Source of the DNA: Acidobacteriaceae bacterium
GTDB lineage: Bacteria; Acidobacteriota; Terriglobia; Terriglobales; Acidobacteriaceae
Length of the DNA stretch: 64,000 nt
NCBI GenBank assembly: GCA_003134655.1
Contig: PLBY01000107.1
Coordinates: forward strand, 85,277 to 149,276
Direction of reading: 5' to 3'
Shown: piece by piece, positions 24,685 to 32,528 of the stretch
Numbering within the stretch: position 1 is the stretch's first letter
Layout of the letters: each line of letters opens with the position of its first letter
Notes under the pieces: generated by a model
The model's input: the letters and a program-made list of their open reading frames with translations, nothing else
Database searches by the model: none
What the model was told of the DNA's origin: nothing
Position numbers and translations under genes: made by a program

Positions 24685-25593
24685 TTAGCGTTCCAACGCT
24701 TTGCGATCCCAATTTCCCGTGTCGGCGGCTGCGTCGTAGGTACTCTGCAGGAATTCCATCAGCGCCGTTTTCGGGGACGCCGCGGTGCGCACGTCGTCGT
24801 ACATCAGCAGGAACTCTTTCAATTGCGGATGGTAGAAAGCCGCTGCGGGCTGAATCTTACGTCCGGCAAAGCCGGAGGGCTCAGGTGCAGCGTAGGAATA
24901 AAAAGCCGGGCCCTTGATGTCGCCTCCGCCGGGCCAGAATCCGGCGCTGCTTACCTCATGAGAGTAGGCTTCACGAGTGATGGGGTCGGCACCGGGCCTT
25001 TCGGGAGCGCGGCGGCCGGAGAATCGCGTCACCGCAAGATCGAAACTGCCCCAGAAGAAATGTACCGGGCTTACTTTGCCTAGAAACCCAGCGCGGAATT
25101 CCCTGAAGATCTGATCGACCCAGGCCGTGATGCGCCAGAATTTGTGAACGGCGACGGGATCGTAGGCGGCGTGAAGGTAGTCCTTCTCAAACGGCGTCGG
25201 GTCGGGAATTTCACAGGGCATCGTCCAGATCTTCACGGTGACACCGAGATCGGCAAGGGCGGCCATGAACTCCTTGTAGAACTCGGCGACACTCTGGGGC
25301 TTGAGCGCGAGAGCCACCATGCGGCCTTCGCTGGTTTCGATCAAGAGCTTGTGGTCGATGAAATCGAAGCGCACCTCGACTGTTCCCCGCGGATACGGCA
25401 TGGCGGAAGTCGTCATGCCGCGCGCGGTCAGGTAGAAGGTCACGTTCCAGAAATGATTCACCAGGGGGCACAACTTGAGGCGCACCTTTCCGACGACCTG
25501 CGTCCACATGTGCAGGGTGGCGAGAGTGTCCTTCCAACTGTCGAAGGGCAATGCAGGTAGAAGATCGCGATCACTGGCGGCGTTCGGCATCAT
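24685..25593 (-). CDS. DUF5996 family protein
   Basis: 302 residues with no signal peptide or membrane segment. Features that recall DUF5996 are LPFDSWKDTLATLHMWTQVVGKVRL, HFWNVTFYLTARGMTTSAMPYP, VHFFWGSFDLAVTRFSGR and PAAAFYHPQLKEFLLMYDDVR. The function of the family is unknown. It is convergent with the GH3 gene (28 bp apart). The 180 bp upstream contain a palindromic repeat. Confidence 0.8.
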   Translation of the reverse strand: MMPNAASDRDLLPALPFDSWKDTLATLHMWTQVVGKVRLKLCPLVNHFWNVTFYLTARGMTTSAMPYPRGTVEVRFDFIDHKLLIETSEGRMVALALKPQSVAEFYKEFMAALADLGVTVKIWTMPCEIPDPTPFEKDYLHAAYDPVAVHKFWRITAWVDQIFREFRAGFLGKVSPVHFFWGSFDLAVTRFSGRRAPERPGADPITREAYSHEVSSAGFWPGGGDIKGPAFYSYAAPEPSGFAGRKIQPAAAFYHPQLKEFLLMYDDVRTAASPKTALMEFLQSTYDAAADTGNWDRKALER

Positions 25594-25690
25594 GGTTCCA
25601 CCCTGGCGAACTAATGTACACCGAAACGCCCGTGCTCTGGTTATCTCGGGAACTAGTTCTGCTGACGCAGGTTCACTTTAGCGAACCGAC

Positions 25691-25708
25691 CCAGGACTTA
25701 AGTCCTGG
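25691..25708. repeat. 18-bp perfect palindrome CCAGGACTTAAGTCCTGG
   Basis: Perfect inverted repeat in the spacer upstream of the DUF5996 gene and downstream of the M16 pair. It has the look of a dispersed palindromic element, but only one copy is in the window. Confidence 0.6.
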
Positions 25709-25774
25709 TTCTGTGCCTCCGCTACGCGGCTCGTGATCGGCACGTTCAGCCACACGCTCTACAACGAGAAAACT

Positions 25775-27943
25775 CTACTGCTTGTCCTGCTTGTCGGCCG
25801 GGGCCTCCGCGGGCTTGGCGAAAATCTTGGGATCGACCGTGGGATTCAGTTCGATCTTCTTGAATTCGGCGTTGCTGGTTTCCTGGCCGTTCTGCTTGTT
25901 TTGGTGTTTGTAGGGCATGGAGAGTCCGTCGACGGTGCGCCAGTCGGAGAGATTCGACTCGCCATCGAAGGGGCCCGATTGTCCCGTGGCTTTGTATTTC
26001 TCGCGGAGAATGTATCCGGTCTTGGGATCGATGTACCAGCGCACCCACGGGATGGCGCCACCGATATCGAGGATGGCGGCGTCGACGTCGCCGATCTTCT
26101 CAGTGCCCGCGGCGGTAAAGGTGAACGCAGGATCATCGACGTGCTGGGCGACATAGACCAGATCGTGATGAAGTTGCGCGAGCATCTCGTTTTTCTGCGC
26201 GGGAGGCATACTGCGCGTGCCCATGCCTGCCATGCTCATGAAGGCGTCATCGGGGGTAGCGACGATGGTGAGCGCGCCCTGCGGGGTTTGTACGTCGACG
26301 TGCATGCGGTCGGGAAAGGCAAGGGTGACATCCACCGGACTCGGCGGGCCACCGCCGTCGCTCTCGGCGATGTTCACGTGAATCGTTTTGATCGATTGTA
26401 GCTTGGGCAGGCCTCCCATGGCGGCTGCGACCTTTGCGGCCAGCGCCTTGCCTTCGGGATTCGAGGCGGCAGGCTTGGCGGTGTCGGCCTTGTCGGCCTT
26501 TTCCGCGGGTGGAGGCGGAATCGTGATGTCGATTTGCTGCACGCTGCCGAGCGATGACAGAGGTTTGTCGAATTCTTTTGTGTTGCCGACGACCAGCACG
26601 GCGAGTTGATCCTTGTGCAGATACTTGGCGGCGACCCGGTTGGCATCGGCTGCCGTGACCTTCTTGATTTCCGCCTGATATTTGTCGAGCCAGTCGGGAG
26701 GATATCCGTAATACTCGTAGGTCATGCGCTCGCCGAGAATCTTGTCAGGCGAGTCGAGACGGAAGATGAAGGCGTTGAGGATGGCGTCTTTGGCGCGCTG
26801 GATCTCGTCGTCGGTGATGGGCTGCTTCGTTAGATTGTCGATGTCCTCGCCCGCGGCTTGAATCGCTTCGATGGTGCTCGCGCTCTTGGTTCCCATCGCG
26901 ACTTGCAGAATGCCGGGATGTCCGAAGTTGGTGCCGATGCCTCCACCGACGCTGTAAGCCAGGCCGCGCTTGGTACGGATGTCATTGAACAGGCGCGAAG
27001 AGAAGCCGCCGCCGAACGCTTCGTTGAAAACGCTGATGGCGTAATAGTCGGGATTGTCGCGGGTGGTACCGAGCGCCACCATGTGGATGGTGCTCTGGTT
27101 CACATCGTCTTTCGGGATGAGGTAGTAACCGGGCTTGGCCGGATTGTATTTGATGTCGTTCTTCGGAACGTCAGGACCTTTCGGCCACGCGTCGAAAGCC
27201 TTGCGCAGCCTGGCTTCTATGGCGACGGAATCAAAATCTCCGCTGATGCCGAGAATGATGTTGTTGGGGTGCACATATTTGTGGTGCCAGTCGATCAGGT
27301 CCTGGCGCGTGATGGCGGCGACCGTCGCGTACTCGGGGATGCGGGCGTAGGGATTGTCGGGGCCATAGGCCAGCTTGATCGATTCGCGCTGCGCAATTTC
27401 ACCGACCTGGTCGTTGCGGCGGGAGATGCCGTCGCCTTCTTCCTTCTGGGCGATGTCGATTTTTTCGGCGCGGAATTCGGGATTCTGCAAAACGTCGACG
27501 AAGGCTTTGAATACGTCGTCTAGGTCTCCCTTGAGGCAGGAGAAGTTGACCGACGTGGAGTCAGAACTGCTGCCGGTTTCCACCTTGGCCGCGCGGACTT
27601 CGAGGAAGTCGTCGAGTTGATCTCCGGTCTGAGTCTTGGTGCCGCCGGTGCGCCAGACTTCGCCGTAAATATCCATGAGGCCGGCTTTGTTGGCAGGCTC
27701 GTTGACCGAGCCGCCGCGGATGCGGGCGGTGCCGTCGATCAGCGGCAGTTCATGATCTTCCTGCAGAAAGATCACCATGCCGTTTGATAGCTGGATGCGT
27801 TTAGGTTGCTGCGGCTTGAAAGCCGGCAGGGGAGGAATGGGAACCTGCTGCCAACTGGTGGCCTGGGCTGCTGCTTGAGGAACGATTGCGAACGTCGCTG
27901 CGGCTGCTAGAACGAGGAGAAGAAGAGTCCGCTGCATTTTCAT
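25775..27943 (-). CDS. M16-family peptidase-like protein, probable non-catalytic partner with extra C-terminal domain
   Basis: 722 residues with a signal peptide (LLLLVLAAAATFAIVPQAAAQA). Residues about 45-480 carry the two M16 half-domains (IQLSNGMVIFLQEDHELPLIDG; TRGLAYSVGGGIGTNFGHPG). The zinc motif HxxEH is replaced by GLMDIYGEVW, so it should be inactive by itself. After a Pro/Ala/Lys linker, residues about 510-722 form an added beta-rich domain (VTLAFPDRMHVDVQTP; WVRWYIDPKTGYILREKYK) that resembles LolA-like outer-membrane-sorting folds. The start overlaps the stop of the active M16 gene by 4 bases, indicating a two-subunit protease. Confidence 0.85.
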   Translation of the reverse strand: MKMQRTLLLLVLAAAATFAIVPQAAAQATSWQQVPIPPLPAFKPQQPKRIQLSNGMVIFLQEDHELPLIDGTARIRGGSVNEPANKAGLMDIYGEVWRTGGTKTQTGDQLDDFLEVRAAKVETGSSSDSTSVNFSCLKGDLDDVFKAFVDVLQNPEFRAEKIDIAQKEEGDGISRRNDQVGEIAQRESIKLAYGPDNPYARIPEYATVAAITRQDLIDWHHKYVHPNNIILGISGDFDSVAIEARLRKAFDAWPKGPDVPKNDIKYNPAKPGYYLIPKDDVNQSTIHMVALGTTRDNPDYYAISVFNEAFGGGFSSRLFNDIRTKRGLAYSVGGGIGTNFGHPGILQVAMGTKSASTIEAIQAAGEDIDNLTKQPITDDEIQRAKDAILNAFIFRLDSPDKILGERMTYEYYGYPPDWLDKYQAEIKKVTAADANRVAAKYLHKDQLAVLVVGNTKEFDKPLSSLGSVQQIDITIPPPPAEKADKADTAKPAASNPEGKALAAKVAAAMGGLPKLQSIKTIHVNIAESDGGGPPSPVDVTLAFPDRMHVDVQTPQGALTIVATPDDAFMSMAGMGTRSMPPAQKNEMLAQLHHDLVYVAQHVDDPAFTFTAAGTEKIGDVDAAILDIGGAIPWVRWYIDPKTGYILREKYKATGQSGPFDGESNLSDWRTVDGLSMPYKHQNKQNGQETSNAEFKKIELNPTVDPKIFAKPAEAPADKQDKQ

Positions 27944-29487
27944 TGCGCACCTCCCTGATCGGAGCCGCCTTGGTCGCCTCCGCCGGGAGCGCCACCTCCG
28001 CCTAGGTTTTCGATCACGCCCACGGTCCGGTTGGTGTCGACGAAGACTTCGTTGGCGACTCGCCGAATGTCAGCCTTGGTCACCTGGTCGATGCGGTCTA
28101 CCGATTTAAACAACTCGCGCCAGTCGCCATAGCGCGTCTGGTAGGTGGCGATCTGCGTGGCCAGGCCTTCGTTGTCGGCGAGGCCGCGAATCAGATTGGC
28201 TTTGGAGCGAGTCTTGATCATCTTCAGTTCTTCGTCGGTGATGTCTTCTTTCTTCAGCTTTTCGATTTCCGCGTGGATGGCGTCGCCCATCTCCTGCGTC
28301 GTGTGCCCGGGCAGCGGCACAGCCAGAAATGCGAACAGGTGGGGATATTTAATGCCGGGATATCCGGTGAGCCCCTCAGAGAACGACGCGATCTTCTTGT
28401 CGCGGACCAGAGAGCGGTAGAGGCGCGAAGTGCGGCCCTCGGACATGAGATCGCTGATAGCGTCGAAAACGGCGTCGTCTTTGCTGCGATAGTCGGGGCG
28501 GTGATAACCCTCAATATAAATCGGCTGCGCGCGATCCTTGAGCACGACTTTGCGTTCGGAGTTTTGCGGAGGCTCGGTGGTTGTGATTTCGTCGGGCTGC
28601 GGACGCGTGGGCAGGCGGCTGAAATATTTCTCGAGGATCGGCAGGGCCTCGGCGGCCTTGATGTCACCGGCGACGGCGACCACCATGTTGGACGGAACGT
28701 AGTATTTGTCGAAGAATTTCTGGGCGTCGGTGGCAGAGAAGGAGTTGAGGTCGGACATCCATCCGACAGTGGGCCGGTGGTACGGATGGGCGGCGAACGC
28801 CTCTTCGGTGAATTGCTCAAGCAAGCGACCGAAGGGGCTGCTGTCGGTGCGCATGCGGCGCTCTTCGATGACCACGTTGCGTTCCTTGTAGAACTCGCGC
28901 AGCACGGGGTGCAGGAAGCGCTCGGACTCAAGGTAGGCCCAGAGTTCCAGACGATTGACGGGCAGAGAGTAGTGATATTCGGTGAGGTCGTAACTGGTGG
29001 AGGCGTTCATGTCCTCGCCGCCATTCTGCTCGACGAGTTTGCCGAAAGCGTTGGGGACGACGTATTTGTCGGCTTCGGTGATGGCGTCTTTCCAGGCTTT
29101 TTCGAGTTGCTTCAACTTTGCTTCATCGCGGCCGACGGTCTTGTCCCGCTCGGCGATGTAGGCGGCATAAGCGACCTCGACTTTTTCCAGAGCAGGTTTT
29201 TCGGCGGCATAATCCGTCGTGCCGATCTTGTCGGTACCCTTGAACGCCATGTGCTCGAACATGTGGGCGAGGCCGGTGGCGCCCATGGGGTCTTGCACAG
29301 AGCCGGCATCGACCATCGTGTAGAAGGAGAATACGGGAGCCTCCGGGCGCTCGCAGACCATAAGAGTGAGGCCGTTGGGCAACGTCTTGACCGTGATGCG
29401 CTTTTCAAAGGACGCGACGTTCTGGGCCAGAGCCATGGCCGAGAGAAGAAATAGGGAAAGGGCGATTCTTAGAGTGCGGTGTTTCAT
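27940..29487 (-). CDS. M16-family zinc metallopeptidase (catalytic subunit)
   Basis: 515 residues from ATG 29487, which gives a proper signal peptide (MKHRTLRIALSLFLLSAMALA); the extension to 29535 is rejected. The inverted zinc motif H75-M-F-E78-H79 in TGLAHMFEHMAFKG is intact. The distal Glu is expected about 75-80 residues later, in the YHYSLPVNRLELWAYLESERF region. The R/Y pair for the closed-clamp state lies in the C-terminal half. The C-terminus is Gly/Gln-rich (GGGGAPGGGDQGGSDQGG). It forms an operon with the inactive partner and is probably a periplasmic heterodimeric protease. Confidence 0.92.
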   Translation of the reverse strand: MKHRTLRIALSLFLLSAMALAQNVASFEKRITVKTLPNGLTLMVCERPEAPVFSFYTMVDAGSVQDPMGATGLAHMFEHMAFKGTDKIGTTDYAAEKPALEKVEVAYAAYIAERDKTVGRDEAKLKQLEKAWKDAITEADKYVVPNAFGKLVEQNGGEDMNASTSYDLTEYHYSLPVNRLELWAYLESERFLHPVLREFYKERNVVIEERRMRTDSSPFGRLLEQFTEEAFAAHPYHRPTVGWMSDLNSFSATDAQKFFDKYYVPSNMVVAVAGDIKAAEALPILEKYFSRLPTRPQPDEITTTEPPQNSERKVVLKDRAQPIYIEGYHRPDYRSKDDAVFDAISDLMSEGRTSRLYRSLVRDKKIASFSEGLTGYPGIKYPHLFAFLAVPLPGHTTQEMGDAIHAEIEKLKKEDITDEELKMIKTRSKANLIRGLADNEGLATQIATYQTRYGDWRELFKSVDRIDQVTKADIRRVANEVFVDTNRTVGVIENLGGGGAPGGGDQGGSDQGGAQ

Positions 29488-29610
29488 CGGACCTCCGACG
29501 GTGGGACGATTATGACGAGCATCTTCTTCTGACATGTGTTGGACGGACTAGCAGGGCAGAAGTTTGAAAGTACGTGGGGAGAAGGGAGGTTGTCAAACGG
29601 CTGCTGGGCG

Positions 29611-29669
29611 CCTATAGCGGCGCGGGCGGGACGCCCCCCGCGGCAGCCGGCAGGATGCCGGCGCTACGG
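29611..29669. repeat. GC-rich REP-like palindrome
   Basis: GCCGGC (29646-29651) and GCCGGC (29657-29662) form a stem around AGGAT, next to GCGGGCGGGACGCCCCCCGC. Copies ending in GCGCTACGG are common in related genomes by general knowledge. It lies between the divergent M16 and LigD-polymerase genes. Confidence 0.5.
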
Positions 29670-29736
29670 ACACGCTCGAATCGGCGCATTTTGCGCTGCG
29701 CAGGCTTTCAGGCACAATGGCTGGCGGAGCGCGCAC

Positions 29737-30774
29737 GTGACAGACACGGCTGTTGACATTGAGGGTAGGCATCTCAAGCTTTCGAACCTGGAGAAGGTGC
29801 TGTACCCCGCTGTGGGATTTACCAAACAGCAGGTCATCGACTACTACGCACGGATTGCGCCGGTGATCATTCCGCATCTGGCGGGGCGCGCGCTGACGCG
29901 CAAGCGGTATCCCGATGGCGTGGACGGCGAACCGTTCTTCGAAAAGAACGCGCCCATGCACAAGCCGGAATGGGTGAAAACGGTGCCGATCTGGAGCGGG
30001 CGCAACCGGCGAACCGTCAATTATGTCCTGGCGGATGATTTGGCCACGCTCGTGTGGCTGGCCAATCTGGCGGCACTCGAACTGCATCCGTCGCTGGCGC
30101 TGGCCAAGGACATTACTTGTCCGACGGAGATGGTGTTTGACCTCGATCCGGGGTCGCCGGCGAACATTGTGCAATGCTGCCAGGTGGGGCTGTGGCTGCG
30201 CGAGATCTTCGAGCACTTCGGGTTGCAGAGTTTTCCGAAGACTTCCGGGTCGAAGGGACTGCAGATTTACGTTCCACTGAATACTCCGACGACGTATGAC
30301 GCTACCAAGATGTTTTCGCACGCGCTGGCGCAACTGCTGGAACATGATCACCGCGATCTGGTGTTGTCGGAGATGAGCAAGCATGCCCGCACCGGCAAAG
30401 TGTTTGTCGACTGGAGTCAGAATGATGAGCACAAGACGACGGTGGCGGTGTATTCGCTGCGGGCGCGGGAGCATCCCACGGTTTCGACGCCGGTGACGTG
30501 GGAGGAAGTCGAGCGGGCGTTTAAGAAGAAGGATGCGGGACTGCTGGTGTTCGAGGCGCCGCAGGTCGTTGCGCGGGTTGAGAAGTTGGGCGACTTGTTT
30601 GAGCCGGTGCTGGAATTGAAGCAGCGGTTGCCGGATCTGAAGGGTGCCGTCGCGGAAGAACCGAAGAGAATCGAGATCGCGGCGCAGGCCGAGGAGGAAG
30701 ATCCGCCGCGGAAGACTTCCGGGAAAAAATCTATGCGGAAGGGGCCCGCTCGGAAGAAGCGGGGCAAGGTGTAA
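29737..30774 (+). CDS. LigD-type polymerase/primase domain protein (stand-alone)
   Basis: 345 residues from GTG 29737 (GGCGGAG upstream); the open frame before it is repeat-derived. This is the archaeo-eukaryotic primase-like polymerase found at one end of NHEJ ligase LigD. Metal-binding D135 and D137 in VFDLDPGS, the KTSGSKGLQIYVPL loop at 168-181 and the third Asp D225 in VFVDWSQND are all present. No nuclease or ligase domain is fused. The C-terminal 45 residues are Lys/Arg-rich (RKTSGKKSMRKGPARKKRGKV), probably DNA-binding. Likely role: gap filling or ribonucleotide addition in end joining. Ku and ligase are not in the window. Confidence 0.9.
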   Translation: MTDTAVDIEGRHLKLSNLEKVLYPAVGFTKQQVIDYYARIAPVIIPHLAGRALTRKRYPDGVDGEPFFEKNAPMHKPEWVKTVPIWSGRNRRTVNYVLADDLATLVWLANLAALELHPSLALAKDITCPTEMVFDLDPGSPANIVQCCQVGLWLREIFEHFGLQSFPKTSGSKGLQIYVPLNTPTTYDATKMFSHALAQLLEHDHRDLVLSEMSKHARTGKVFVDWSQNDEHKTTVAVYSLRAREHPTVSTPVTWEEVERAFKKKDAGLLVFEAPQVVARVEKLGDLFEPVLELKQRLPDLKGAVAEEPKRIEIAAQAEEEDPPRKTSGKKSMRKGPARKKRGKV

Positions 30775-30807
30775 TCCCGGTTTTGCCAAGTCCTGATACT
30801 GTCGAAA

Positions 30808-30852
30808 GTTCCCACCCTAGCCGCAAACAGCGCAGCTGGGATGGGGCACCCG
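30808..30852. repeat. Dispersed hairpin repeat (CCCACCC...GGATGGGGCACCC family)
   Basis: TTCCCACCC and GGGATGGGGCACCC bracket a short spacer between the LigD-polymerase and DUF72 genes. Related elements are at 33188-33254 (inside xerD), 41333-41379 and 41434-41510. Confidence 0.65.
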
Positions 30853-30902
30853 GCAAGAATCGTTAACCACTAAGGACACGAAGGTTCACGAAGGAACGCG
30901 AG

Positions 30903-31628
30903 ATGGCGCAATTTTTTGCAGGAACGTCGGGATGGGCCTACCCAACGTGGAAGCCTGATTTTTATCTGGCCAAGCTGGCCCAGAAGAAATTCCTCAGCCA
31001 CTACTCGACGCAGCTCAATACCGTCGAGGTGAATTTCACCTTCCGGCAGCTGGTCAAAGAAACGACCATCCAGAACTGGCTGCACGATACGCCCGCGCAT
31101 TTTCGCTTCGGCATCAAGGCACACCAGGTGATCACGCATATCAAGCGGCTCAAGGGCACGGAAGATTTTGTGCCGCGATTTCTGGCGACCATTGAGCCGC
31201 TGGCTGCTGTGGGCAAATTGGGACCGGTACTGTTCCAACTCCCTCCGAACTTGAAGGCCGATCTGGCGCTGTTGAAAGAATTTCTGGCAATCCTGCCACG
31301 CAGCGTGCCGGCGTCGTTTGAGTTTCGTCATGCGTCGTGGTTTGCCGACTCGACCTGGGAATTGCTGAGGGCGAGCAACGTGGCGCTGTGCGTGGCCGAG
31401 ACCGAGACGCTCACCACGCCAGAAGTCGCGACCGCTGGTTTTGTGTATTACCGCTTTCGCAAGCCGAGTTATACCGGCGAGGAACGGCGATCAATGATCG
31501 AGCGCATCCGACAACATATCGCCGCGGGGCGCGATGTCTTTGCGTATTTCAAGCATGAGGAAACGCCGGAAGGCGCGCGGTACGCCGTGGAATTGCTGCG
31601 GGAAGTGGGCGGCGCGGAGGGAGCGTGA
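30903..31628 (+). CDS. DUF72 (YecE-like) family protein
   Basis: 241 residues, cytoplasmic. TIM-barrel-like DUF72 features are FFAGTSGWAYPTWKPDFY at the N-terminus, STQLNTVEVNFTFRQL, FRFGIKAHQVITH, GPVLFQLPPNLK and SFEFRHASWFADS. VFAYFKHEETPEGARYAVELL is the usual C-terminal strand. The function of the family is unclear. The stop overlaps the GTG of the next gene by 3 bases, so the two are translationally linked. Confidence 0.88.
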   Translation: MAQFFAGTSGWAYPTWKPDFYLAKLAQKKFLSHYSTQLNTVEVNFTFRQLVKETTIQNWLHDTPAHFRFGIKAHQVITHIKRLKGTEDFVPRFLATIEPLAAVGKLGPVLFQLPPNLKADLALLKEFLAILPRSVPASFEFRHASWFADSTWELLRASNVALCVAETETLTTPEVATAGFVYYRFRKPSYTGEERRSMIERIRQHIAAGRDVFAYFKHEETPEGARYAVELLREVGGAEGA

Positions 31629-32419
31629 TCAGGCTGAGCGCGGGCGCTCTCGTCTGGGCTGCGTTCTGCCTGGTGGTGAGCGCTGGGGCTGCGCAAGATT
31701 CCCCGCTGCGCTCGGTTCACGTTTTTGTCGCGCTCGCCGACAATCAGAGCCAGGGCATCATTCCAGTCCCGGCGAAGCTCGGCAACGGGGAAGATCCGGA
31801 ACGCAACCTGTACTGGGGCTCGGCGTATGGCGTGAAGACGTTTTTCTCGCGCAGCGCTGACTGGGAGCGAATTGCCTGCGCTGAGAAGCCGAAGGCCGAG
31901 GTTCTTGAGCGGTGCGTGTTCAAACATCGCGCGACCAATGTATATCTTGTCGCCGACGCGTATCGTGGCCAGGAGATCCGGCAGGCGATTCTTGATTTTC
32001 TGTCTTCGGCAGCGGGAGATGACCCGGAGATGGTGAGTGTGCCCACTGCGTCCGGTGCCGTGAAGTTGCAGACTCGTGGTGGCGCAAATCTGGTGGCCTA
32101 CATTGGGCACGACGGGCTGATGGATTTTCAACTGCAGCAGTTTCCGCGCAAGAAAAACGAGATTCGTCGCGACGCCATTGTGCTGGCCTGCGCGAGTAAA
32201 CAGTTTTTCGCGGAGCCGGTGCGGGCCGCCGGGGCATACCCTCTGCTATGGACGACGGGGCTGATGGCTCCTGAGGCTTACACGCTGAAGAGTGCCCTCG
32301 ATGGGTGGATTGCGGGAGAGGATAACGAGCAGATTCGCGATCGGGCCGCCTGGGCGTATGACAAGTATCAGAAATGTGGACTTCGCGCGGCGCACCGGCT
32401 ATTCGCCAGCGGGTGGTGA
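31625..32419 (+). CDS. Secreted protein of unknown function with clan-CD-like H/C signature
   Basis: 264 residues from GTG 31625, overlapping the DUF72 stop (GTGA). Signal peptide ends at about SAGAAQD. I do not recognise the family. Two blocks recall the caspase/gingipain (clan CD) arrangement: a hydrophobic strand followed by His (ANLVAYIGHDGLMDF) and, about 37 residues later, a hydrophobic strand followed by Cys (DAIVLACASKQFF). Other conserved-looking parts are VFVALADNQSQGIIPVP and WTTGLMAPEAYTLKSALDGWI. A cysteine-peptidase-like fold is inference; a structural prediction would be needed to support it. Confidence 0.55.
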   Translation: MIRLSAGALVWAAFCLVVSAGAAQDSPLRSVHVFVALADNQSQGIIPVPAKLGNGEDPERNLYWGSAYGVKTFFSRSADWERIACAEKPKAEVLERCVFKHRATNVYLVADAYRGQEIRQAILDFLSSAAGDDPEMVSVPTASGAVKLQTRGGANLVAYIGHDGLMDFQLQQFPRKKNEIRRDAIVLACASKQFFAEPVRAAGAYPLLWTTGLMAPEAYTLKSALDGWIAGEDNEQIRDRAAWAYDKYQKCGLRAAHRLFASGW

Positions 32420-32428
32420 CGTGGTGAG

Positions 32429-32452
32429 AGAGACGTAGCAAGCTACGTCTCT
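32429..32452. repeat. 11-bp hairpin AGAGACGTAGC/GCTACGTCTCT
   Basis: Perfect stem with a 2-base loop directly after the secreted-protein gene. It looks like a dispersed REP-type palindrome. It is not followed by a T-tract, so it is not called a terminator. Confidence 0.6.
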
Positions 32453-32528
32453 ACGGCGCGATTCCGTTCGCATCCTCCTCAGTACTTTTGCTTGCGTCCG
32501 ATAACCGTCATACTGAATCTCTTCTGCT

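Noticed and set aside
29536..29736. N-terminal extension of the LigD-polymerase frame
   Set aside because: The extension is coded by a GC-rich palindromic repeat. The GTG at 29737 has a ribosome site and gives the family-like start of the polymerase domain.
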